Position numbers and translations under genes: made by a program. A stretch of 22,082 bases of DNA, taken from positions 1-22,082 of the forward strand of contig DBTL01000008.1 in assembly GCA_002307035.1 (NCBI GenBank), written 5' to 3'. The notes beneath the pieces are model-generated. The model saw only the letters and a list, made by a program, of their open reading frames with translations. It ran no database searches and was not told the origin of the DNA. Positions 6,967-15,298 of this stretch are shown in pieces; position 1 is the first letter of the stretch; each line of letters starts with the position of its first letter. The stretch comes from Bacteroides sp. UBA1317 (lineage in GTDB: Bacteria > Bacteroidota > Bacteroidia > Bacteroidales > Bacteroidaceae).

Positions 6967-9315
6967 ATGTATAAAAAATATATATTATTATCATTTCTGT
7001 GCTTCACAAGTGCTGGCTATATCTATTCACAAAACAAATACACCAATTTCTCAGATACTATTATTCATATCAATGAGATTACTATTTCTACAAAGCAGAA
7101 GCCTAAGATGAACTTTCTGAGATTAGATGTTCCAGTGAAATTCATGCCGGTATCAACCAACTCTGTTTCGAAAAAGTTAATTGAACAGCGAGGTATTCAA
7201 GACATTCAAGATGCCGCAAAATATCTTCCGGGAGTCAGGATACAAACATCTTATGGCGGTTTTCAGCAAATTAGTATTCGAGGATTCAACAGTTCTATTA
7301 TCATGATAGATGGAATTAGAGATGAAAGATCATCTATAGACAACTCCTACCCTTTTCCTGATTTATCAATGGTTGAATCGATAGAATTGCTCAAAGGTCC
7401 TGCTTCAATACTCTACGGTCAATCTGCTGTAGGAGGGGTGATCAATATTGTTCGCAAATCTCCTGAAGCACGCAAGTCAGTCAATGCACTCCTTAGTTAT
7501 GGCAGTTGGAACGAAAAAAGAGCAACAATGGGGATGGGAGGAGCATTGTTTGGTCCTATTAATTATCAAACAAACTTTTATTTTTCAAATCAGGACGGAT
7601 GGAGAAACAATGGAAATAAACGCTTTTCCGGATATATGGCTTTAGGCGGGATTCTTACTAACAAGAGCAGTATTGATATTCGTGGAGGATTCAACCGTGA
7701 TTTTTATGGCACAGAAATAGGTCTGCCAGACAATATGGAACATGATATATACAATGCCGAAGATGATGAGCTCTATCTAAAATCGGGAGAAATGCAGCCC
7801 GGATTGAATAAAAAAGCCAGATATAATAATGAATCGGACTTTTTTAAGAACAATGGATGGAACGCTTCTGCACAATATACTTATAATTTTAGTGATGCTT
7901 TCAAAGTGAGAGATAAAGTCGCTTATACAAATGATGATATCAATTATTTCGGAACCGAAGAATTGGAATATTTGGAAAGCGATGAAGCAATATATAATCA
8001 TTATTATCTGCTTAATGATAAAAAAAGGTATATCTGTTTGGATACAGTGCAACTCACTTTTCCTTTACGTTTTTCACACATGGCGCAAACCATAAATAAT
8101 CAGTTTGAAATAACTGGAAAGTTTAATACAGGTAAAATCATCCACAATTACCAGGGAGGATATGATTTTGTCGGTTTTCTAAGAAATAGTTTTTCAGGCT
8201 ATAATTTAGGGGTTGACGTACAAGGACCCGGCCTCTATTCTAAAGAAGTAGTCAATGATCCGCATAGTATGGGATATATGACCAGTTCTTTTAGTAAAGT
8301 CACAGTGATGCGTACATTTACTCACGGTCTGTATCTTCAGGATTTAATGGAAATATCGGAGAAGCTAAAAATCTTATTGGCGGCTCGATATGACTTCTTT
8401 AATTATCAAAGGGCTACAGCAGCAACAATTGATGGTAAGAGAAAATTTGATATGCCCAATGACGATGATTTCAGCAAAGTAAAAACATCATCACTAACCT
8501 ACCGTATCGGAACTGTTTACTTGCCTGTACCTGAACTTTCCATTTATGGGTCTGTAGGTAGTTTCTTTAAGCCTTATCGTACATTCTATAGTGATGATAA
8601 TATTTATGTAGACAGGAATGGAAACACTTACAACGCCGAGAAAAACGGGGAAGTTTTCAAGCCGGAGAAAGGATATCAAGCCGAAATAGGTATGCGATAC
8701 GAATTTAATAGTGTATTACAGGCTAATGCGAGTGCGTTCTATATAAGGAAGTATAACATAGTGAAAACACTTGTATCCAAAGGATCAACTTATACGGATG
8801 AAGATGGCAACGAAATTGTGGCTTCAAAAAACATTGTAGGACAAGTTGGCACGATGGATTCAAAAGGATTTGATGTGGACGTTACCTATACTCCAATAAA
8901 AGAATTATCATTGACAGCCGGCTATGGATATACAGATGCGCGTACCCGCCAAATTGAAGATAACATATACATTAGTTCGGAAGAACTAGTAGGTAAGAAA
9001 AGTACCTATGTACCCAATAATACATTTTATGGCTGTGCTGATTATACTTTTAATAAAGGGTTGTTGAACGGTCTGAATTTTAACATGAGTATATCGTATA
9101 TGGATAAAGTTATTCGAAATCAAACTACCGGACTGGCTTTTCCTTCTTATTGGATTACGGATTTAGGAGCTCAATACAAATTATCAAATGGTGTATTGCT
9201 CTCGGCCAATGTGAATAATCTATTCAACAGAGAGTATTATAACCAGTCTTTAGGAAGCCAGATGGTACCTAGTATGCCACGTAGCTATAGATTAGCTCTA
9301 TCTTATAAATTCTAA
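6967..9315 (+). CDS. Second TonB-dependent receptor, siderophore-receptor type
   Basis: A 782-residue outer-membrane receptor with a signal peptide (about 1-21, ending YIYSQ), a short TonB box-like segment INEITISTK (about 35-43) and no carboxypeptidase-regulatory domain. The plug (about 60-165) has QDAAKYLPGVRIQ, SIRGFNSS, IMIDGIRDER and ELLKGPASILYGQSAVGGVI, the pattern of FhuA/FpvA-type ferric-siderophore receptors. The barrel ends in YRLALSYKF with terminal Phe. It starts 21 bp after cbiK and ends 5 bp before a PepSY protein gene, so it lies inside the corrinoid operon. The gene looks more AT-rich than the cbi genes, judged by eye. The substrate could be a corrinoid, a cobalt or iron chelate, or a tetrapyrrole; the sequence does not decide. 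The TonB receptor call is firm. Confidence 0.9.
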   Translation: MYKKYILLSFLCFTSAGYIYSQNKYTNFSDTIIHINEITISTKQKPKMNFLRLDVPVKFMPVSTNSVSKKLIEQRGIQDIQDAAKYLPGVRIQTSYGGFQQISIRGFNSSIIMIDGIRDERSSIDNSYPFPDLSMVESIELLKGPASILYGQSAVGGVINIVRKSPEARKSVNALLSYGSWNEKRATMGMGGALFGPINYQTNFYFSNQDGWRNNGNKRFSGYMALGGILTNKSSIDIRGGFNRDFYGTEIGLPDNMEHDIYNAEDDELYLKSGEMQPGLNKKARYNNESDFFKNNGWNASAQYTYNFSDAFKVRDKVAYTNDDINYFGTEELEYLESDEAIYNHYYLLNDKKRYICLDTVQLTFPLRFSHMAQTINNQFEITGKFNTGKIIHNYQGGYDFVGFLRNSFSGYNLGVDVQGPGLYSKEVVNDPHSMGYMTSSFSKVTVMRTFTHGLYLQDLMEISEKLKILLAARYDFFNYQRATAATIDGKRKFDMPNDDDFSKVKTSSLTYRIGTVYLPVPELSIYGSVGSFFKPYRTFYSDDNIYVDRNGNTYNAEKNGEVFKPEKGYQAEIGMRYEFNSVLQANASAFYIRKYNIVKTLVSKGSTYTDEDGNEIVASKNIVGQVGTMDSKGFDVDVTYTPIKELSLTAGYGYTDARTRQIEDNIYISSEELVGKKSTYVPNNTFYGCADYTFNKGLLNGLNFNMSISYMDKVIRNQTTGLAFPSYWITDLGAQYKLSNGVLLSANVNNLFNREYYNQSLGSQMVPSMPRSYRLALSYKF

Positions 9316-9320
9316 TTTAC

Positions 9321-10781
9321 ATGTTCAGAAAATTAATATACTCTATTCACAGAATACTGGGCACACTGCTCAGTATTCTGTTCTTAATGTGGTGCCTGAC
9401 CGGTTTGGTCTTAATCTACCATACCTTTCCAAGTGCTAATAACAAAGAGAAAGATGCCCGATTAGAATTTATTTCCGAGGAGCAACTCCCTGATATAGCG
9501 AGCATTATAAAACGGATACCTGCCGGATCTGAAATAGATCATATCCGTTTAAAACGATATTTGGGGCAAACGACATTTCATATACAGTGCGGTAAACAAA
9601 AATATGATATTCCGGCAGATTCAACGCAACAACTTCCAGCTAACGATTGGAAGCGGATAGAGAGTGTAGCTAATGTGTGGTGTCAAGCACCGATAGCCAG
9701 AGTAGATACCTTACGTGAGTTAGATCAATGGATACCCTTTGGTCAATTAAAGAAAGAATTTCCTATCTACAAATTTTACTTTAACGACGACGAGAAACAT
9801 CAACTTTATGTATCTTCACAATCGGCAGAAGTGTTGCAATATACCTCTTCTGATCAGCGTTTTTGGGCGTGGATAGGTGCTATTCCACATTGGGTTTACT
9901 TCACTTCGCTCCGACAAGACAGAGAACTGTGGATCACATCTGTAGTTTGTTTAGCAGCTTTAGGCATCTTGATGACAATTTCTGGTATCTACGTAGGAAT
10001 CGATGCTTATGTACAGCGTTATAAACGGAAAGGAATTTTCTCATCGCCATATAAAAAATGGTACTGGTGGCACCATATCACCGGTATGCTATTCGGCCTT
10101 TTTGTGTTAACATGGATTTTTAGTGGAATGATGTCACTTGTGGATACTCCGGAGTGGCTAGGAAAGACACATCATGAATATCCCGTTAATGAAGTAATGG
10201 CAGAAGGAAAAGTCTCGCCTGAAAAATATCCATTGGATTATAGAGAGGTCATCAAAGCATATTCAGGAAAGATCAAGTACATTGAATGGGATAATTTCAG
10301 AAGAATTCCACTCTATAATATTCAAACAAATCAGACGAAAATGACCATTGATGCTTCTGCCGATACGGTAAAAAGTCTATTATTATCAGAAGCAAACGTT
10401 ATTGAGGCAATATCTGCTATTCATGGTAAAGCAATGCCGTCAAAGGTCACTTTACTTCATAAATATGATTCTTACTATATAGCCCGTTCAGGACATCTAC
10501 CTCTACCTGTCTATAAAATTGCAATAGATGATCCGGATGCCAGTTGTTATTATGTTAATCCCGAAACAGGGCAATATCGCTATGTAAATAATCATTCCAG
10601 ATGGAGTTTTTGGCTTTATCAGGGCATGCATAGTTTGAAAATAAAGTGCTTGGTAAATCATCCGGTAATTTGGACTATTGTTATATGGTTTCTTCTGATT
10701 GGTTCCTCTATCGTCTCGCTAACGGGAGTGAAAGTGGGTATTCAATATATTGTCCGTAAATGGCATCAATTAAAAAGATAA
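9321..10781 (+). CDS. PepSY-associated transmembrane protein (putative periplasmic metal-chelate reductase)
   Basis: A 486-residue inner-membrane protein of the PepSY_TM type. Four membrane segments are visible. The first is at about 13-37, starting HRILGTLLSILFLMWCLTG. The second is at about 205-232, after a periplasmic domain. The third is at about 253-276, HHITGMLFGLFVLTWIFSG. The last is near 450-478. Helices 1 and 3 share the family pattern H-x(3)-G followed by a Trp and a T/S-G, with His residues that could bind heme. Two periplasmic PepSY-like domains lie between helices 1/2 and 3/4. Relatives are commonly encoded beside siderophore receptors and are thought to reduce the imported metal chelate. 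Here it follows the second receptor by 5 bp inside the B12 operon, so a role in releasing or reducing a metal (iron or cobalt) complex is inferred. The gene ends 45 bp before cbiHC. Confidence 0.82.
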   Translation: MFRKLIYSIHRILGTLLSILFLMWCLTGLVLIYHTFPSANNKEKDARLEFISEEQLPDIASIIKRIPAGSEIDHIRLKRYLGQTTFHIQCGKQKYDIPADSTQQLPANDWKRIESVANVWCQAPIARVDTLRELDQWIPFGQLKKEFPIYKFYFNDDEKHQLYVSSQSAEVLQYTSSDQRFWAWIGAIPHWVYFTSLRQDRELWITSVVCLAALGILMTISGIYVGIDAYVQRYKRKGIFSSPYKKWYWWHHITGMLFGLFVLTWIFSGMMSLVDTPEWLGKTHHEYPVNEVMAEGKVSPEKYPLDYREVIKAYSGKIKYIEWDNFRRIPLYNIQTNQTKMTIDASADTVKSLLLSEANVIEAISAIHGKAMPSKVTLLHKYDSYYIARSGHLPLPVYKIAIDDPDASCYYVNPETGQYRYVNNHSRWSFWLYQGMHSLKIKCLVNHPVIWTIVIWFLLIGSSIVSLTGVKVGIQYIVRKWHQLKR

Positions 10782-10796
10782 TTTCTATAATATGAT

Positions 10797-10804
10797 TATC
10801 TTTG
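10797..10804 (+). promoter_or_regulatory. Possible internal promoter -7 element before cbiHC
   Basis: TATCTTTG matches TAnnTTTG and is followed by CAAA, as at the satD promoter. It lies in the 45-bp gap before cbiHC and would give a start near 10811 and a 16-nt leader. No -33 TTTG is visible about 20 bp upstream, so it may be weak or fortuitous. Confidence 0.35.
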
Positions 10805-10826
10805 CAAATATCATTTAATTTATAAA

Positions 10827-12236
10827 ATGACTAAAGGTAAAATTATAGTGGCAGGCATTGGACCTGGAAGCGAAGCGGATATTACTCCTGCTGTGATTCA
10901 AGCTGTACGTGAAGCAGATGTTGTAGTGGGATATAATTATTATTTTCAATTCATAGAGTCTCATCTTTCTGCCAACGCTGTTTGCATAGATACGGGAATG
11001 AAGAGGGAACGTGCCAGAGCAGAAGAGGCATTTGTGTACGCTGAAGAAGGAAAGACGGTTTGTGTTATCAGTTCCGGTGATGCAGGCATCTACGGCATGG
11101 CACCACTCATCTATGAAATGAAGCGGGAACGGGAAAGCGATATAGAAATAGTTTCGCTTCCGGGCATCAGTGCTTTTCAGAAAGCAGCCAGTTTGCTGGG
11201 AGCACCCGTAGGGCATGATTTCTGTGTGCTCTCTCTTTCCGATCTTATGACTCCTTGGGAACGTATCGAAAAACGGATCATTGCTGCGGCTATGGCCGAC
11301 TTTGTTACTGCGATCTATAATCCTCGCAGTGAAGGACGATATTGGCAATTGCATCGTCTTAAGGAACTATTCCTTAGAGAAGGGCGATCTCCTGAAACAC
11401 CTGTGGGCATTGTCCGTCAGGCAGGGCGAGCAGAGCAACAAGTACGCGTCACTACCCTTGGCGACTTCAATCCTGATGAAGCAGATATGTTTACCGTTAT
11501 CTTGATAGGTAACTCGCAATCCTACGAATGGAACGGTAGCTTTATTACTCCTCGCGGCTATTACAGAGAGCAAACAGATGGCAAGACAGGCATTGGACAG
11601 GAGATAATGATTCGCAGTTTCCGTACGATTGAAGCTGAACTAAAGAATAAAAACATCCCGCTTGGCAGGAAGTGGGCATTGCTACATGCCATACATACTA
11701 CAGCCGATTTTGAGATGGAGAATCTTCTCTATACCGATGAGAGAGCTGTAGAGACTTTGTATCAGCGCCTGAATGCGGGTGAGGTGAAAACGATTGTGAC
11801 AGATGTTACTATGGTAGCCTCGGGCATACGCAGAGGTGCCCTACAACGCATGGGGATAGAGGTGAAATGTTATCTGCATGATGAGAGAGTGGCCGAACTG
11901 GCTGCATCTAAAGGTATTACCCGTACACAAGCAGGCATTCGTTTGGCTGTAGAAGAATATCCCGAAGCGATCTTTGTTTTCGGGAATGCTCCTACGGCAC
12001 TGATGGAATTGTGCAAATTGATACGCAAAGGCAAATCTTTACCTGCGGGCATCATTGCCGCACCGGTAGGTTTTGTTCATGTAGAAGAATCTAAGCACAT
12101 GGTAAAGCCTTTTGCTGCGATTCCTAAGCTCATTATTGAAGGACGCAAAGGGGGTAGCAATCTGGCTGCTACGTTGGTCAATGCTATTTTATGTTTCAAT
12201 GATGCCGAGCAATTGAGACCGGGGAGAGACGTATGA
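10827..12236 (+). CDS. cbiHC: Bifunctional CbiH-CbiC: cobalt-precorrin-3 C17-methyltransferase / cobalt-precorrin-8 methylmutase
   Basis: A 469-residue two-domain enzyme. Residues 1-245 are a tetrapyrrole (corrin/porphyrin) methylase: IIVAGIGPGSEADIT (6-20) is the N-terminal signature, SSGDAGIYGMA (82-92) the SAM loop, and LPGISAFQKAASLLGAP (111-127) the third motif. This is the CbiH/CobJ subtype that methylates C17 and contracts the ring. Residues about 260-469 are CbiC/CobH, which moves the methyl group from C11 to C12 to give cobyrinate. His290 in LLHAIHTTADF fits the catalytic His, and FGNAPTALMEL (385-395) and PVGFVHVEESK (413-423) are family motifs. The two steps are far apart in the pathway, unlike the other three fusions here. 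The gene overlaps the next by 4 bp (ATGA). The start ATG is 23 bp after the candidate internal promoter element. Confidence 0.93.
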   Translation: MTKGKIIVAGIGPGSEADITPAVIQAVREADVVVGYNYYFQFIESHLSANAVCIDTGMKRERARAEEAFVYAEEGKTVCVISSGDAGIYGMAPLIYEMKRERESDIEIVSLPGISAFQKAASLLGAPVGHDFCVLSLSDLMTPWERIEKRIIAAAMADFVTAIYNPRSEGRYWQLHRLKELFLREGRSPETPVGIVRQAGRAEQQVRVTTLGDFNPDEADMFTVILIGNSQSYEWNGSFITPRGYYREQTDGKTGIGQEIMIRSFRTIEAELKNKNIPLGRKWALLHAIHTTADFEMENLLYTDERAVETLYQRLNAGEVKTIVTDVTMVASGIRRGALQRMGIEVKCYLHDERVAELAASKGITRTQAGIRLAVEEYPEAIFVFGNAPTALMELCKLIRKGKSLPAGIIAAPVGFVHVEESKHMVKPFAAIPKLIIEGRKGGSNLAATLVNAILCFNDAEQLRPGRDV

Positions 12237-13438
12237 TGGAGAAACAACGATTTATAGTCATTGGGTTGAGTGATAGCAGGCAACAATACTTTAAACCGGA
12301 AGTTGTGCAACTGATTAAAGATGGTAAAGTTTTCTCAGGGGGACTTCGCCATCGGGAAATTGTTCAAGATTTACTACCAACAGGGGCTCAATGGATCAAT
12401 ATCGTTGTGCCACTGGATGAGGTCTTTGCTCAATACGCTCATTATTCGGAAGTGATCGTCTTCGCATCGGGTGATCCTTTGTTTTTTGGCTTTGCCAATA
12501 CCATTATTAAGCGAATACCTGAGGCAAAGGTAGAGCTTTATCCTACATTTAATTCCCTGCAAACATTGGCTCATCAATTACTATTGCCTTATGAAGACAT
12601 GCGCATTGTTTCGCTCACGGGGCGACCGTGGCATGAGTTTGACAAGGCATTGATTGAGCGCACTTCTAAAATAGGCGTACTCACCGACCGGGAACATACT
12701 CCCGCTACTATTGCTGCCCGTATGTTGGAGTATCATTACAGCAATTATGTGATGCATGTAGGCGAACATCTGGGTAATGAGGAGAAGCAGCGTATTCGCA
12801 CACTCACTATTCAGGAAGCTGCAAGCACTATCTTTGAACACCCCAATAACCTGATACTTGTGAAGAACAACAACGAGAATGCACGACAGTTTGGTATTCC
12901 CGACGAGTTCTTTCAACATCTCAATGGGCGTGAAAAGATGATCACCAAGGCTCCCATCCGACTTATCACTCTCAGTGCTTTGGGACTGCAATCTCGCTCT
13001 TCTTTTTGGGATATCGGCTTTTGCACAGGCTCTGTTTCGATAGAAGCTAAACTACAATTTCCACATTTGTTGGTTACCGCTTTCGAAATTCGCAAAGAAG
13101 GAGAAGAACTCATGCTTGCCAATAGCCGTATGCTTGGTGCTCCGGGGATTACGAGTATTATTAGCGATTTTCTGGAAGTCGATTTGTCCTCGTTCCCTCG
13201 CCCGGATGCTATCTTCATAGGTGGACATGGGGGTAAATTGAAAGAAATCGTTATAAAAGCTTATAGCATGCTGCAACCGGGAGGCATCATCGTGTTCAAT
13301 TCCGTTTCTGAAGAGAGCCAACAACTATTTCTGGAAGCGATACAACACTGCACAAACTTAAGTCTAACGCAAAATATGCGTGTATCTATCGACCAATTTA
13401 ACCCCATAAACATTATCGGGACTGTTCGTACATGCTAA
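12233..13438 (+). CDS. cbiET: Bifunctional CbiE-CbiT: cobalt-precorrin-7 C5-methyltransferase / cobalt-precorrin-6B C15-methyltransferase (decarboxylating)
   Basis: A 401-residue CobL-type fusion. Residues 5-205 form a CbiE tetrapyrrole methylase, with FIVIGLSDS at the N-terminus, VIVFASGDPLFFG (74-86) and a serine-containing third motif near 104-115. Residues about 235-395 form a Rossmann SAM methyltransferase (CbiT) with motif I WDIGFCTGSVSIEA (259-272) and the family motif FIGGHGGKL (328-336). Together they methylate C5 and C15 and decarboxylate the C12 acetate, giving cobalt-precorrin-8. The start is the first of two consecutive ATG codons overlapping the cbiHC stop, so the genes are translationally coupled. 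CbiE's opening GLSDS departs from the usual GxGPG glycine motif. Confidence 0.93.
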   Translation: MMEKQRFIVIGLSDSRQQYFKPEVVQLIKDGKVFSGGLRHREIVQDLLPTGAQWINIVVPLDEVFAQYAHYSEVIVFASGDPLFFGFANTIIKRIPEAKVELYPTFNSLQTLAHQLLLPYEDMRIVSLTGRPWHEFDKALIERTSKIGVLTDREHTPATIAARMLEYHYSNYVMHVGEHLGNEEKQRIRTLTIQEAASTIFEHPNNLILVKNNNENARQFGIPDEFFQHLNGREKMITKAPIRLITLSALGLQSRSSFWDIGFCTGSVSIEAKLQFPHLLVTAFEIRKEGEELMLANSRMLGAPGITSIISDFLEVDLSSFPRPDAIFIGGHGGKLKEIVIKAYSMLQPGGIIVFNSVSEESQQLFLEAIQHCTNLSLTQNMRVSIDQFNPINIIGTVRTC

Positions 13439-13453
13439 TTTAATATACTATAG

Positions 13454-15298
13454 ATGAAAATGAAAACAGCCATCTTACTTGTTTCTTCCAAGAGTCTTCC
13501 AATCGCACAAACTATTTGTCAGGAGCTAACTGAGAGTACCATCTACACTACTACAGAAGCAAAAGGGTGTGAACAGATAGAAAGTCTGGCGCACTTTGTA
13601 AAAGAAGAATTTCACCATTTCACCGCTTTTATCTTTATTGGCGCTATGGGGATTTGTGTTCGTAGCATAGCTTCTTGCTTGGAAGATAAGTATACCGATC
13701 CTGCTGTTATCAACGTGGATAGTACCGGACGTTACGTTGTTTCTGTGTTATCAGGACATATTGGTGGAGCCAACGAACTGGCACAACACGTGGCAGCCAT
13801 ACTGGGGGCAGAAGCTGTTGTTACGACTCAAAGCGATAATAATGGGCTTTGGGCACTGGATACTTTGGCGAAAAAATATAACTGGACTAGCTCTATCTCG
13901 GGTGATAGCATGAACCATATCATAACGGCTTTCGTTAATGGGCAACCGACTGCTCTATTACTTGACATAAAAGATAGTGGTACGCAGTATTTGGAGCAAA
14001 CTTGTCCCGACAACGTCAAAATATTCTATCATTTTAATGAAATTATTCAGGAAGATTATCAATTGATTTTGGCGGTAACTCCTTTTATTTATTCCTCTGC
14101 CACCCCTATGCTGTCCTATCACCCTGCGGTGATGCATCTGGGCATTGGATGCAGGAAAAATTGTTCTCCCAATGGAATCGGCTCATATATTCACAAAGAG
14201 TTGCTTAATCACAAGATTGCTGCACAGTCTGTAGCAAGTATTTCAACCATAGAGCTGAAGAAAGATGAGCCATTATTGCTGCATCTGTTCGAGGAATTTC
14301 CGCAAAGCTGTCTTCATATTTACTCTGCCGACGAATTGAAAGAGATAGAAGTCCCCAATCCATCGGAAAGGGTTTTCGAGGCTACGGGAGTTTATGGGGT
14401 AGCCGAAGCATCTGCTTTGAAAAGTGCGACTAATGGTCCCTTACTGATAGAAAAAGAAAAAGGCATGCTAAGTGAGAATAATAACTTCACTTTTGCCCTT
14501 GCACTCGATCGTAGAGTACTTCGTAGCGGACACATCGAAATAGTTGGTGCCGGCCCGGGAGATCCTGAACTGGTATCAGTGAGAGGTCAGCGAATGCTTC
14601 AGGAAGCAGATCTTATTCTCTATGCCGGAAGTCTGGTTCCTCGCGAATTAACACTTTGTGCCAAGGCTGGTGCAACGGTACGCAGTTCCGCTTCTATGAG
14701 TCTGGAGGAACAGTTTGCCCTTATGAAGAACTTTTACGACAAAGGATTATTTATCGTTCGCCTTCATACCGGTGATCCCTGCATTTATGGTGCCATACAA
14801 GAGCAGATGGCCTTCTTTGACAAGCATAGCATGAGTTATCACATCACGCCGGGAATATCTTCCTTTCAGGCAGCGGCAGCAGCATTGCAATCACAGTTTA
14901 CCATTCCGGAAAAGGTGCAAACGATCATCCTCACTCGTGGTGAAGGACGTACTCCTATGCCGGAGAAAGAAAAGTTGCATTTGTTGGCTCGCTCGCAAAG
15001 CACCATGTGCATCTTCCTTAGCGCGTCCGTGGTTGATCAGGTTCAGGAAGAGTTATTACAACACTACCCATCCACTACACCGGTAGCTGCATGTTATCAC
15101 CTCACGTGGAAGGACGAACGTATCTTTCGGGGTGAACTGAAAGATTTAGCCCAAATCGTTAAAGAGAACGAACTAACACTTACTACGATGATTGTGGTCG
15201 GTGAGGCTATTGATAACAGAAAAGGGCTTTCGCACCTGTATTCATCTAAGTTCACTCATTTGTTCCGTCACTCGGAAGACGATAAGGAAGAAGCATGA
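13454..15298 (+). CDS. cbiGF: Bifunctional CbiG-CbiF: cobalt-precorrin-5A hydrolase / cobalt-precorrin-4 C11-methyltransferase
   Basis: A 614-residue fusion. Residues 4-353 are CbiG, which opens the delta-lactone of cobalt-precorrin-5A and releases acetaldehyde. Its motifs are IFIGAMGICVRSIA (60-73), SGHIGGANELA (100-110), LGIGCRKNCSPNGI (229-242) and TGVYGVAEASALKSA (311-325). Residues about 359-605 are CbiF/CobM: IEIVGAGPGDPELVSVRG, YAGSLVPRELT, LHTGDPCIYGA and TPGISSFQAAAAAL are textbook C11-methyltransferase motifs. CbiF acts immediately before CbiG, so the enzyme could channel its intermediate. The presence of CbiG marks the anaerobic route. The gene starts 15 bp after cbiET and overlaps cbiJD by 4 bp (ATGA). 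A second in-frame ATG two codons in is an alternative start. Confidence 0.93.
   Translation: MKMKTAILLVSSKSLPIAQTICQELTESTIYTTTEAKGCEQIESLAHFVKEEFHHFTAFIFIGAMGICVRSIASCLEDKYTDPAVINVDSTGRYVVSVLSGHIGGANELAQHVAAILGAEAVVTTQSDNNGLWALDTLAKKYNWTSSISGDSMNHIITAFVNGQPTALLLDIKDSGTQYLEQTCPDNVKIFYHFNEIIQEDYQLILAVTPFIYSSATPMLSYHPAVMHLGIGCRKNCSPNGIGSYIHKELLNHKIAAQSVASISTIELKKDEPLLLHLFEEFPQSCLHIYSADELKEIEVPNPSERVFEATGVYGVAEASALKSATNGPLLIEKEKGMLSENNNFTFALALDRRVLRSGHIEIVGAGPGDPELVSVRGQRMLQEADLILYAGSLVPRELTLCAKAGATVRSSASMSLEEQFALMKNFYDKGLFIVRLHTGDPCIYGAIQEQMAFFDKHSMSYHITPGISSFQAAAAALQSQFTIPEKVQTIILTRGEGRTPMPEKEKLHLLARSQSTMCIFLSASVVDQVQEELLQHYPSTTPVAACYHLTWKDERIFRGELKDLAQIVKENELTLTTMIVVGEAIDNRKGLSHLYSSKFTHLFRHSEDDKEEA

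Noticed and set aside
10815..11573. Antisense and alternative-frame ORFs within cbiHC
   Set aside because: The plus-strand frame matches CbiH and CbiC motifs along its whole length; the others have none.
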